From Siphonodentalium dalli (Eukaryota; Mollusca; Scaphopoda; Gadilida; Siphonodentaliidae): 64,000 bases of DNA. Position numbers and translations under genes: made by a program. Every line of letters starts with the position of its first letter. Position 1 is the stretch's first letter. The notes under the pieces are model-generated. The model searched no databases and had not been told where the DNA came from. It saw only the letters and a program-made list of their open reading frames with translations. The stretch is taken from assembly GCA_032622095.1 (NCBI GenBank), contig CP136064.1, positions 212,054,205 to 212,118,204 of the forward strand. Reading direction: 5' to 3'. Positions 22,786-35,521 of the stretch are shown here, one piece after another.

Positions 22786-23365
22786 CGTGCGATTTGTCTG
22801 TTGTGAGTTACGTGTGCCTAACAATGGGACAATCACTGAACTATTCCTTCGCCAGCCAAGGGAATTGGTGTACTTTACCAAAAATCAGGGAACGATTGTA
22901 ACAATGGGATTGTGCTCAATAACCTTTAGCGCACAATCCCATTGTTGCAATCGTTCCCTGATTTTTGGTAAAGCACACCAATTCCCAAGAATGGCGAATG
23001 AATAGTTCAATGATTATCCCATTGTTATGCGCACTCAACTCACAACAGACAAATCGCACGGGCCCTTCAAAGTAGCTTCAATTACCAGAGGCCTCAGGGG
23101 CACGAACAGCGCTCTTCTTCCTCCAAACATACTGCCATTATACGCCGTTACTATTTACGCACCTCTAGTATACTAAGCAGGCACACATATAGGGACGGCG
23201 TATACGGGGAGTGCGGGTGGGGGTGCATGTCCTCTGGTATAATAATTGAAGCTACATTGAAAAGGCCCCGTGATTTGTTTGTTATGAGTGGTGCGGGTCG
23301 AACAATGGGATATCACTGACATATTAGTTTGCCAGCCTTGGGAATTGGTGTGATTTACCAAAAAT
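22786..23365. repeat. Three-fold palindromic block
   Basis: A ~130-bp segment (ccctgatttttggtaaagca ... caactcacaacagacaaatc) occurs inverted at 22786-22912, direct at 22932-23090 and inverted again at 23240-23365. The first two can form a near-perfect long hairpin with a ~20-bp loop. The last two flank a GC-richer spacer containing tatacgccgt and its inverted version. Part of this block is repeated at 43943-45480 in copy 2. Confidence 0.85.
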
Positions 23366-23875
23366 ACAATATATATACATAAACAGGGCGAACGGAAGGC
23401 GGTGGCAATGGTAACACATGCATTGGTTGAATTATTTATTAACTAGTAGAATAATTACATTTATTATAATTATTCCACAAAACTAATCCAGTTCCGAAAA
23501 TATTCACAGGTACTCAGGACCACTAATCCAACGATGAAACTAAACGAATTAACATTTACATTTAGAACCACTAAATAGTGATATAGCCAATAAGCCAACA
23601 GAATCACCACTTCACTATATAGCGCTCCACATATCCGATATAACTAACAACAGAACTTGTATCTGGAGAATCTGGAGGAACCAATGGACTATCTATTAGT
23701 AGTAATTTCAAAACAGTTTTCTTGTAAAGGCGACACGTTTATCACATAATAATGAGGTGCAGAATTACCTTTGGCAAAAAGTAAGATGGTTGTTGGTTAC
23801 ATGTCCAAATTCCATGTCATCATTCTGGCAGACAGACTTCTTCGGAATTCATGATCCACTTATACAATGTATATA

Positions 23876-24678
23876 TTGATTGATTGATTTATTATAGTGA
23901 CGTTATGTTAACAAACATCCGGCCCATAGGGCATATAAGTCACTTTGTACACAAATACAATATTATTATTAATGCACGTTTTTGGCTATTTAGATAGTTT
24001 TTATTGTCTGATTGAATATGCCTGAGATATAAACCGAGCAGTATGTACAGCACAATTATTTACACAGTGAGCCATGATATCTACATCAGAATGAAACAGG
24101 GAAATATCGACACGAGAAAATAGGTTTGAACGTTCCTGACTGTAAGCTGGACAACGAATTAGAAAGTGAAGTTCAGTTTCCACCTCGCCTGTTTGACACA
24201 AAACACAAATTCTATCCTCCACGTCCTCATTTCGGAAACGATGCCACAACGGAACTGAGCCATCAGCGATCGTTCTCTGTGGATATCCCCGAAAGCACGT
24301 AGGGTTCCACACAGTATGTGGTTTTGAACAGTTTGTACGTACTTAGCTTCCCGAGGCGCCTGACATCAGTAAGTCAGTTAGCTTCATTAAGTTCATTCAG
24401 TTTTATTGTTAATTTTTCTATGTCACATTTATTCATATAGTCATATATTTCACACATGTTAACCTTTGAAAACATCTCCCTAATTCCCCTGCACCAGTTG
24501 TCCATTGAGACAGAAAAGAACTCTACCATAAACATATGTTTTGTCAGTCGAGAATGGTCCATCAAGATGAGTCTGTTCCATATAATTGTAAGACACAAGC
24601 ATGCGACTGCCACATTTGACTTCCCAAACACATCTGCGAGTGACTTGGTTTGTGAAAACGGGTCACCCGTTAATCACG
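23876..24678 (-). pseudogene. LINE ORF2 C-terminal fragment inside TIR element
   Basis: Minus-strand frames encode LTGDPFSQTK, SLADVFGKSNVAV and, after a stop and a frameshift, a zinc finger CVLCQTGEVETELHFLIRC followed by PAYSQERSNLF. This is the region after the RT in LINE ORF2 proteins. The 3' side ends in tgattgattgatttatt (about 23878). Relative to the copy at 51.6-54.5 kb, a 25-bp deletion removes residues before the zinc finger. The other copy has the complete stretch but carries a 5-bp duplication that breaks the zinc finger, so neither is intact. Confidence 0.75.
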
Positions 24679-24981
24679 TGCGTGGGACCAGTCCGTGTTG
24701 TTTCGGACATTTTAATTCACATTCAACGGAGATCATTGCATGGTTAATCGGATTGTTAGGCGTGGCTAACGGGCTATTGTGTTGAATCTCGGCCAGCGCA
24801 CGGATTGTGCGTCGTGGTCAACACACGCTCAACGGCACATTTCCAGTTAATTGCATTATGTGGGGTCAATTGTGCTCTAAGTCGGTCAGAGCACGTGAAT
24901 AGTTCTTTACCAGAATAAATCTCGTCTTCGACTCGATTGATTCTGGTAAAGAACTATTCGTGTGCTCTAACCATTACTTAG

Positions 24982-27791
24982 GGTGTGCAGCCCGGTTGTT
25001 ATAAGACGGAAGGCAGTTTACGTCACATTACGTAACTGACATCGCTGGTCAATCGAATTACAGGACAATGCATTTACTTACAGACCGCCTATTCAACAAA
25101 ATATGATATAATCAGTGGAGAGATAAAGGTTTTTGACGATTATAGTAATCGCCTTTGTACAACCATCACCATTCAATCAACGCTTCCTTTACACAATAAA
25201 TTTGGGTGGTTATCGTATGATATATCCGAAGTACGAAACTTGTGTGTCCAAAAACAGGCGATATTTCGTCGACTAACTTCGTCGATCTATTCAGCGCTTT
25301 TTTATTTCTGTCTCCATTTGTGGTAAAGTTTGGGCTAAAAGAGTAAAAGTTTGGCTAAATGAAATTTTTCGAGGCCACATTCGAAAAAAGTGGCCACTGG
25401 CCACCGACAGCGCGAACACTGGGAATAATTCCAGTCAGGTTTGTTTGACTTTATATAACCAAACTTGACATGTGATTTCAAATGGTAGGCTGATATCAAC
25501 TCGGCCCCAGTCTCCGGGATTTGATAGAATATTTTCCAGAATTATGGGATAAATATGGGCATGGCTCGATTTGGAAATTTGATGGGGGGGGGGGGGGGTT
25601 CTGATGATAACTGCAGTTAATGCTGTTCGACTTGATTGATCACGTTCAAACTTGCTAGGATTAGAACGGTATTTAAATTACTATCATGCGCACGCGGCAG
25701 TGAAAACGGGACCCATTCGTAGTTTATGTAATCTCTTTAACGAATACATTCTATTCAAATTAATCCTTTCATGTGGTATATAATTTAATAAGTAACAAAT
25801 GGACACTCATCTGGCCCTTGCCATTTAAAAGTTAATAGCCTTATGAATAGGGAATGCCCGATAAACATACTATACAATAAATTTATATAACAATGGAGAT
25901 TTCAATAGAATGGCCTGTACTGCATAGTGTACAGACAACCCGAGGGCGAACACACTTTGTTTGGTTTAAATCGTCTAATGATTCTCGAGTGCAGCTCAGT
26001 GCACATAAACTTGCCAATATATAACAAGATCAAATATACAATGTAGGTCATTGATTCCGATCAAGGTTCATCGGATTACTAATGTACTGAGTCGTTATTT
26101 CGTGAGAGAATCTGGATTCAGATTACGGATTACACTCCGCACGACGTGGTTCGGTAAACGAACATACCAGAATCAGTAAACGAACACACCGTAATCGTTA
26201 TTTCGTCGTAATCTGAATCAGAACATTCATAATGTAAATAAACCGAGATTTCCCCACCTCGGAGTTTAAAAACACAATCAAACAAAAGAATCCGTATATA
26301 TCTCGCTATATAGATCTGAGTACCGGTTAGACTTTTTGCAGGATCTATCTTCGCGGATTGTTGCAATATGTAATTACATTGTTGCAATATGTAATTTTTA
26401 TGACCACGTTAATTGCTTTCGATATTTAGGTGTGAACAATGGCTGGCCACTCTTGAAGATTTTATTGCGGGAACACAATGTATAATATAACAGATAAATA
26501 ATAAATAAATTAAACATTGATGAATTATGTCTCAGTTGGAATGTAGACTGTATATTTAATGCGATTAGCATATTTTTGGTCCACATTTAGACGCATTTCT
26601 GGTGTTGTGATTGGTGAATGAGAAAATATAAGCGATAAGCAGTAGTTGTTGTAATAATTTGAAGGATTGATTGTTTTAATGGAATTCTGAGGTGGTGCAT
26701 TCATGAAACCTTGAAGGAATAATTACAAATTAGTCTCCAATAATCGGAAGTCATGTATTCTCTCAATCATTAAGTTGTGTTAATAATTGGTGGTGAATGA
26801 AACCTTGTCGGAAATTATTGATAATGAGTCTCGAGATTGTTTGTAAACTATTCAGTGTTCAGCCGCCGTATATTGACTTCTGTCAGTAAATTTGTTTTTT
26901 TAATATAACTGTGATTAGAAACGTACTCGGTATTTGCGTATACGTGAACCATGTAACGAAGATCGACAATATTTGACTGAATATCAAGTTATTCTGCATG
27001 CTATTTCATGCATTATTCAGACCTCCATTTCAATAGAAATTAAAACAAATAACAAATCAAAGATACATGCCAGCCGGAAAACAATTCAAATGTCGTACAA
27101 GTGAACCCATAATCTAACAGTTTAGTGTATTTCCCGCGTGAGCTGCATGGCAGCGCCTCAATATAATAACGTGTCAATCGCCAAGGCGTTCGTCACTTTT
27201 TTGGCAATGGGTGTGTGGTTATTGTGTGTATTAATACAATGGTCGTTGCATGTTTGGCGATGAACCTTTCAACCAATTAGAACATATATGCACATATCAT
27301 ACGTGACGTATATATATATATGGTGTGTAAATATTTCATAATTATCATAACTTTAGTTTTGGCAAGTTCGATTAAAACAAAATTTGCACATGCTTTCGTA
27401 CCATGCTTTTGCTTTCGTACCATGCCTTCGTGCCAAGCATTCTACATAGAATCTCTATTGTGTAATCTTCCAACGTGGGACACACATCTTGCGAAAACCG
27501 GTATCAATATATCACAGTCTAATCACGATAGGATTCACCGACAAACTTATAATTGAGAGGCTAAAATCAGAACATGTAAATCATTCCAAAAAAAAAGATA
27601 TTTTCGATGACGACAAAAAGAATGGTGCTAATAAACTACGCACATAAGAACGTTCAAAGACAAATATGAAATAGAACAATACCTCAAACACGTCCGATCA
27701 CCAATGACAAGAGAAATGTTCACCCGACTGCGTGTGTTAGCAATCATATATTAACTATAGAAAAAGGCCGACACACACGGCCGAAGTCGTT
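24982..27791. other. Non-coding, no gene recognised
   Basis: AT-rich DNA without a supported gene. Items seen: a diverged inverted relative of 5578-5680 at about 25318-25440, a G homopolymer near 25585-25600, and a short (ta)n run near 27310. No RNA gene motifs were identified. Confidence 0.45.
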
Positions 27792-29455
27792 ATATATATA
27801 TATCTTTAATTCCTCCATATAAATGAAGATATGATATACATGCACATGTAATACAAGAACATACAAAAACAATAGAACATAGGAACGAGAACATAACATA
27901 TATACATGTACACACTTTATGTATGTGCAAAGCAAAACGAATATAGATGGAAACAGATCGGCCGGGCACACGAACAAGATAGAGAGAGAGAGCGCCGGAT
28001 ACAGATAGAGACAGTATGGGAAAATAGAATGAAATGAGTTAAGTTAGAGAAAAGTGGGGAGAAACAGAGAGGGGTTAATTGAAGCTAGATAATCCTAAAT
28101 TCATGGAGAACTGTAACACCCAGCCGACCACACGACCAGATGTTCACTCACATCACAGTTGTCAGACACTGTTGTTGGACATTACAAACAAATATTAGAC
28201 CCAACACAACACCATTGTATATAAGAGGGCTACCAATTATTTATATTTGCCAACAATGGTGACTTTCTTCTCCCACTGACTACATGTATATAAGTGACAA
28301 ACAATTATGACGCCAATGACGAACGATGGTTCCATTCGCACCACAGCGCCCTAGTCGCCTTCAAGAAGTATCTCAATATGGTTTGAGGTGGAATGCATGC
28401 AATGTCCAAAAGTTCAATAGGCAAATAGCCTAGAAAGAGGGCAATAAGTCTCTGCTGATCAAAAGAATCCACAAGTTGAAATGCCCCTAAAGGCAACATA
28501 TCTATAAAGTGATACCAAAAATTATTACGCGACGCTGCAAGTTCTGGGCAAACCGCTATAATGTGTTGCGGTAGGTCTATATAACTTCGCGCACATAACA
28601 GGCACTGAGTTTCGCCAGCAAAATTTCGGTAACACAGTAGCTGTGTCGCGATGAAAAATGACTCCTTCTCATCTGGGTACTTTTGGCAGACTTTCCATAA
28701 AAACGATAATTCTGGACTGCTGTGAACCAAACGAAATCTATCAAAGGTGGGCTCCGTGCGCACCCTGTGAGACCATTCAGATTTCCAAACATGACTGCCC
28801 TGTTTCGATAGGGTTTTCCAAACTGTTTTCTCTGGAAACAGAGCTGTTGATATGTATTGAGACATATAGGAGGACAAACTCCAGTTATCAAGAATACTGG
28901 ATAGGTCCTGAAAAAACACATTCTTCGATGCAGTGTTGGATTCATATGAAAAGCTCAGTAATCTGATAATAAATACATCTTTAACAGTTTTTTTAGACTC
29001 GAGTAAACAAAATGACGAAAACAAGGACACTTTTCTACAATTAATGAATGTGATTAAAGGAGGAATACCAAGCAGACCCAAGACCATGTCTGTGCTAGTC
29101 CTAGTTTTGAGGCCTTGTATAAGTTTGAGGCACATACGATGTGCTTTCTCTAGTTGAACAGTGTCCGATTGAGAGAGACCACACAAAAATTCACTACCGT
29201 ATAAGCCTCGCGGTAAGACCACGGACTTGTAAATCTTGAGAGAGCTCGCTGGGGTAATACCGCCTGCATGCAGGCCAGCATTAGCCAAAGAGAAGAAAGC
29301 GTTCTTCGTTTTTGTACAAATATTGTCAACAAGTTTTGAGCGAAAATTATATTTCTCAAGCGGAATACCTAAATGAGTAACACTGTCGGTTTCTGTTAGG
29401 CCATGAGAAGACATGTGCCAGTGTAAAAGACATAATTTGTCTCATGTGTGATGGG
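27792..29455 (-). pseudogene. LINE E6, 5'-truncated 3' part
   Basis: The 369-codon frame 28305-29414 (minus strand) matches the post-RT half of the E4 protein: VTHLGIPLEKY versus VTHLGIPLNKY, NAGLHAGGITP versus NAGLYAGGITP, and a C-terminal CLLCARSYIDLPQHIIAVC finger versus CSNCSRAYSDYMRHAIVQC. The RT palm is absent, so the insertion was truncated during reverse transcription. The 3' UTR ends at 27792-27803 in a (ta)n run next to an imperfect poly(A)-signal region, like the E4 3' end near 35523. Confidence 0.85.
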
Positions 29456-32400
29456 AAAAAGTTGGGAAAAAACATTTCATAATGGAATGCAGTGCGTACA
29501 CTGACTTGGGGAAAGACTTATTTGATGTTGCACATGAACGATGATGATAAATTCATTTTTATGTGTACCCATACCATGTATGGTACACATAATGCTGACG
29601 TCCGGATCAACCATCCGTCGTTCGTCCGTCCGTCTGTCCGTCTGTCCGTCTGTCCGTCTGTCCGTCCGTCCGTCTGTCCGTAGACATTTGCTATCCGATT
29701 CGATTACTGGAGTATCTTTTATCGGATCATGTTCAAATTTTATGTGCATGTTTACAATGACACACCCCTCACCTGTATAGTTTTTGGTATCGATCGGTTG
29801 ATCGGTTTAGAAATTATTAACACTTTGCATCCACACATGGGCATGTGCTATCCGATGCAATAACCCAAGTGTTTTTTGTCCGATTGTGTTCATATTTAAA
29901 ATGTAGGTTTATGATGACACACCCCTCACCTGTATAGTTTTTGGTATCGATCAGTTGATCGATTTAGAAAATAATTAACCCCACTCACAAATTCTATCTG
30001 ATGCATCTAAGTCAAACAATTTGCTTATGATCTGCCTCATATTTCTTACCTAGGTCTTTGTTAGCACGTTCTTTATCTGTATCGATTTTGGTATCGTTTT
30101 GTTAACCCTTTTCACTCTTATGTTTACTTAGTACTCATGCAAGCTGCTATGACTCAAAACATTTTTCATCTGATCTACACCAAAATTGGTACATGTGGTC
30201 CTCACCCCGAAATACAGATCAGGTTCGAATTTGAGTTTGATCCGGTATATTTTAACAGAGTTATGGCCCTTTATAATTCAAGTAATTTACTACCTATTGT
30301 ATATGCCCTGTGAGAATTTAAGACAAACAACTTTACACAGTAATCTTCTGCATTATTGGAATCAGAAAATGACACTGGATACTCTTTGCCAAACCACTGC
30401 TGCTCCCAGAGGCTGACAGTGATTGATGATAATTTACTCCAGTTTGTGTGCAATAGTAATTTAACCCAACCTGTTGAAACATGTTCGTGGCATTAATACA
30501 AATAGTCCATTGTCCATCTGAAGGATGTTCTGGAGCATGGCTGTTTAGAGAATTGTTGTTTACAGAGACACTGTTGTCTTATCTTGAGAAAAAAATTAAT
30601 CCACACATTAGTTCCATCATATGATGTCATTGGAAATGATTAACCCTCTCCACACATTATATGTTCATTCTCCTATTCTATGTCCAGGTTGATTGTGATC
30701 CACTTTTCACTTGCATGTATTTCATGATTAAAATTAACCTATTCCATAGACACATGATATCTGATAGGCAGATTTTAAATTATCTCTTTCGCCTTGGGCC
30801 AGGTTCACTAAGAATTTCTATAAGCCACCAATTGAATATTCATCATTTGAGGAAATATCTTGGTTTGAAATTCCCTCTATTGCATTTGGGCTGCAGGATA
30901 ATAATAATGGTTCTGGTATTCTTGAATATTTCTGCTGTTACAGACATTGTATCTTTCCAATGATCAGCTTAGAATAAAATTAACCATAGGTACATGTATA
31001 CTGTACGCAATCCAATGTTATGACTCTAATATTTTCAATTTGACCCTTCTCATATCTCTCCTTTAGTTATCTGATAATTCTGTGTTAAAATATTTTATAT
31101 CCAACCATTATCAATCATATTTAATATCAAGGTCTATACCAGACCTGTTAAGTTTTGAAAATGTCAATCCGTGAGATTTTTGCGGGAGGTATGCCCAAAT
31201 ATGTTCATGTTCCAAAAAAAATTTTATGATGAAGATTGCATAATTTTTATGAGTTTCTATTTTATAAATATATAGACCAATATAAAATGGCAATGAATGT
31301 CCTGTTGGTAATTGTAATAGAGCTGCTATGTTTCAACTTAGAATTTATGCATGCTGCCATAACTCAAAAAGAAATTATCTGACCATAACCAAATTTGGTA
31401 TGTGAGTTGCTCAACTCAAAATACATATCGAGTTCGAATATGGGTTTGATTCGATATTTTTTAATGGAGTTATGGCCCTTTGACATAGAATTCATGAATG
31501 CTTCGATAATTCAACAAGTTTTCAACTGATAGGAACCAAATTTTGTATGTGAGTTTCTCAACTCAAAATACAGATCGAGTTCGAATATGGGTTTGATCCG
31601 GTACTATTTACTGGAGTTATGGCCCTTTGATTATTTTATTCATCGCTAAAATATATCAAAGATACACAGGTGGCACTGTCTAGATAATATCTAATAAATC
31701 AGTTTCACAATGCTATGGAGACAAGAGATACTATCCAGTTACAATGCCATGAAGTTCTCTCTCTCTTGTACTGGTATTGAGTTAATTAACTGCTAGGAGT
31801 TGTGTTGGCTATATCAGATATACTTTATACTCTATAAGTATCTCTGGCCATATCATAGGTGGAATGTTTATATTTTATATTCATGGTTATTTAAATTTCA
31901 CCTTAAAGGCATAATCTGGTTTCATTGTTTAAAAGCATTACCATTGGAATTTTGTTGGTTGCATGGGAAGACAACTTTGGTTTTCAAACTTTAAAAAACG
32001 AGAGCTCTGTATCAGTCTATGGGAACAAAATAATTGTTCATAACACTCTTAGAACTGTAGGTCTAGTTTGTTTTATCTATATATTAATCAAAAGCTTTTT
32101 CGACATTGATTTCAATTGTTTACAAATGTGAATTGAAATATTAAAGGGGCACACCAGTTTGATGTATTTTTCCTGTACTCTGCATGAGATAAAACTGTTT
32201 ATGTGTACCTATACCATAGTATGGTACACATAGTGTCAATGTCCAGATTGACCACTCGTCTGTCCGTCCGTCTCTATCTGTCTGTCTGTCAGTTCTTAGA
32301 CACTTTAGGCATAATGTGATATCTCTAACATTTTCTATTTGATCGGAACCAAATTTTGTGTATAGGTTTCTCATCCCAAAATACAGTTCGAGTGAATATG

Positions 32401-32560
32401 AGTTCGATCCGATTTATCTTAAAGCAGTTATGACCCTTCTTTCTTTTTTTTAAATTTAAAATTTTGATTTTTCATATTTGTTTAGATTGAATTTCCTCGC
32501 TCGATTTAACATAAAAAATATTTAAAAACTTTTATAATAATAAAAAAAATTATTGAGTTA
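29456..32560. repeat. Dispersed repeat array, mollusc-type modules
   Basis: Several module types recur. (a) A palindromic gtacccataccatgtatggtac at about 29563 with a relative at 32199, each followed by a gtccgtctgtcc microsatellite (29615-29680; 32262-32290). (b) A ~150-bp tandem pair (29690-29830; 29845-29985) sharing gacacacccctcacctgtat. (c) A ~120-bp module ending gagttatggccctttg or similar at about 30150-30275, 31325-31480, 31490-31630 and 32310-32430. No coding frame is supported. Such modules are, to my knowledge, widespread in mollusc genomes. Confidence 0.75.
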
Positions 32561-33724
32561 AAAAAAAAAAATAGTTGCATGTAATATAATGATATCAATA
32601 AATTGCCATGTGAACATCCAATATCCAGAGCACATGCGAATACCTTTAATAGATGTCATTCCAAGTTAAATCTGTTATTAATTGAGTGGCGACATATGTT
32701 ACATAGCTCTAGGGGGTGGTTGTATGAAGGTAAAGATGAACCTGCTGGCTGGATAATTGTTTGTCCTATCTGTCAAATTGATTAATGGCTAAACAATTGG
32801 ATCTCACAATGAGAGGTCATTGGTTGAATAGGGACAGAGTTATGAGATTTAAAACGACTCCTCCCCACCCCAATTACCTTAACCTCTTCTTAAGACAAAT
32901 AATTTGAGCTTTTGATTTTAAGTTAGGTACTGATATGTGTATCACTGTGATCATATCTTTGACCAATTATCAGTTATAGCTAATCGGTATCGCCAAGGTA
33001 TGGGTTAAACATCTGCCGATCGTGATCGGCCTCTCGTTATAATTAAAAATGATGACAAAGTAATTATCAATTCCGTGTGCAACATGATCCGGTTATTCTT
33101 CAACGGGAGAATAAATATAAATTTGGGGAAATGAAAATTATGGGAAATATATATTTAATTAAGAATCATATGTAGGATATTTTGTTGACTGTTATATGCA
33201 CATATATTATGTTTAATTTACTTGTACTTATCTGATCTTATAATCAACTACATAGCCGTGACCTATATACATATTTTTCACAATAACTACATTAAAGCTC
33301 CACTATAATTTATATATTCCTAATAACATGATATCTTGAGGGCGTTACTATTTCTGACTATGGTGTTCTTGTTCGTAATTGTTAAGCTAATTGCATAATT
33401 ATGGAATAGTCATTAAGTACATTTCAGACTCTATAGACAATATCATAAACGATTTCAATAGAATGGAGTATAATTATACAATCGGATATAAACAAACGAA
33501 AGGGTCGTATTGCCGTTCTAAGAAAGAGCGTGCATGTAACGTTAATGTGTGGGACTCCAAATGAGTTCCTCCTTGTCCTGAATAGTCAAAATAGGTGTGA
33601 CCTATAGACAAAATTTGGCCATATTTGTCGTATTTTGACTGGACTAGAAATGCGATCATCTACATGTAATAAATGACATCAGAGCGAGATTTATCAAACA
33701 GCATTTCTCTAAAAACCGACGTTC
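32561..33724. other. Non-coding, no recognised feature
   Basis: AT-rich sequence without recognisable domain-bearing frames or repeats beyond simple A/T runs near 32510-32580. Confidence 0.45.
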
Positions 33725-33728
33725 TTAA

Positions 33729-34014
33729 TGGTACTCAATCCGATTAGACGCTCCTAAATTACTATTTCTTTGGCTTTGGGGGGTACAAAATATTTGATTC
33801 GAGTCGAGGAACCCACCCATCAAAGCTCATAGTGATCAGATATCGATTTTTGAAGTTTATTATTTCTATCTTTTTTTTGGCCCAATAACACGCCACTACC
33901 TCGTGCTGAAGCAGACACATTGCGGGTGTAAGATGGATAACTCGAAAATCAAGTGGTTAACAATAATAGCCAAAGAAAGAGTAATTTATGAGCGTCTAAT
34001 CGGAATGAGTACCT
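33729..34014. mobile_element. Complete TTAA-flanked MITE, 286 bp
   Basis: TTAA at 33725-33728 and 34015-34018 flanks an element whose ends are ~46-bp inverted repeats, beginning (t/a)ggtactca(a/t)tccgattagac and ending at the atttctttggct region. The TTAA duplication is characteristic of piggyBac-like elements. It is non-coding and would need a transposase supplied in trans. It defines the family of partial copies at 2993, 4627, 40296, 50100 and 53844. Confidence 0.85.
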
Positions 34015-34018
34015 TTAA

Positions 34019-35521
34019 ATTATAACAGTTCTTAAATTTACTTATAGTGCAGTCAAAAAACCTGAATAAATTGGTATGCACTCGTGCGGCTAAATCGCAG
34101 CTATACCAGCTATACTAAATGGATTCTCCCACAGTTATAAAAGTATACATATACATGTAGTAATGTTCTATTATTCATCTGGTTCAGGAAATATTAGCAG
34201 ACATATCGTGAAAATTGCAGAAGGAATCCTATTAATTGGTCGAAAATGTTCAGACAGGTCGTTTGTTTAACATATCATCTGAGCATAACTACTCGTCAAT
34301 GGGTATTTAGTATAGAAAGGGTTAATTAGATAAAATAGAATCAAACTCTACAGAAGAACATTAATGTTATCACCCTCCAATGGGAGGAATCGTCCAGTGA
34401 TACACCATGTTCACGATTCATGCTAGAGTTAATACTTGCTCAAGCACGTAGCGACAGGGACGCGGTGACATGTGGGTTGGTGTGTCCCACCCCCAACTTT
34501 TGTCAAAATTTACAACATTTGTAAATTTCATACCTGACATAACATAAGTTGGACATTTCACAATGAAGAAGAATTGAAAATGTTCTCGCAGTTTGCTTTT
34601 CAAACAATTTAATAGTGGGGAATTTGTTGTTTTGACACAAACATTTACATATTTTCCTACTTTAGGTCAATTTTTTTTACTGAAATGGCCATCAGTTGGA
34701 AATTTTCCAACTTTAAGGGGGTGTCAGGTTGGAAATTTTCAATACTCGGAAAGCTTGTTGCCAGTCCAGGGCCCTATACTATAGAACACAATTATTGTAA
34801 TCACAAGCTTCTGTGGGGCACACAAAAGGTGTCGATTACCATAGACCTCCACTCTTATTCTAACAGTGTATTGGCGACTTCTTGTAATTCCGCGTTCACA
34901 TGCATGGTCACCAATAAAATAATAGGTTTTTCACATGTGACTTGATTGACCAATGAAAAAAATGATTCCTCGGAGACACTGATTGATATGTTATCGCTAG
35001 TGCATGGGTGAGCCGTGTTCAATTTGATTAGTGGTAATCGGTATCCTTTAGATAATCGCTCAGTGAGTTCACCGCAACCGTTCGTGCATTGTGTTATGTT
35101 TCATCAATGGTTATCGTCTGTTCCAACAATTCAAGTCGTACGATGTATTTCAATTTCTAGTTGGTTTGTCATTCAGAATCGCTGGAGTATTATATTGATA
35201 ATATGTACAAGAGACGTAGCTAGAAGGTCTCAGGTGCAGGTTTAAACTCCAAGTTGTATACCCCCAAAGGAGACCCTCTAACAACGTCCATGCACGAATG
35301 TAATAATTCGTCAATATATAATACTCCAATACAGACTTTAGGTTGTTTGCCACGAGACAACCGCTTGATTGCCGCAGTGTGAATGCCATTCTGATCAAAC
35401 CCAATCACCCATCGGCAATGAGCCCACAAGCACACGGGTATAATCTACACTATTACAATACAGTGGTCTATTGCACTTGCCCGCCTCCTGTGTACCTCCC
35501 ATAACCTTGTGATTACAATTA
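34019..35521. other. Non-coding; part shared with 40.5-40.8 kb
   Basis: 34110-34340 resembles 40545-40790 (ctaaatggattctccca, taactactcgtcaatg, gaaagggttaat). The two loci therefore share a longer duplicated segment including the adjacent MITE. The remainder holds no recognised gene. Confidence 0.5.

Larger units (their letters stand above)
22475..24981. mobile_element. 2.5-kb element with ~300-bp TIRs, copy 1
   Basis: The left end (22475-22778) and right end (24679-24981) are inverted copies, beginning with a version of ctaagtaatggttagagcac. Each TIR contains its own hairpin (gaatagttctttaccagaat ... attctggtaaagaactattc). The interior has a set of palindromic blocks (22786-23365), an AT-rich spacer and a minus-strand LINE fragment (23876-24678) that starts where the right TIR ends. 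A second, larger copy is at 43943-54838. No transposase is present, and the superfamily is not identified. Confidence 0.75.

Noticed and set aside
25585-25600. Homopolymer runs of G or C (also about 41052 and 43870) as regulatory G-rich motifs
   Set aside because: They are isolated single runs without spaced G-tracts or gene context, and are also prone to sequencing error.
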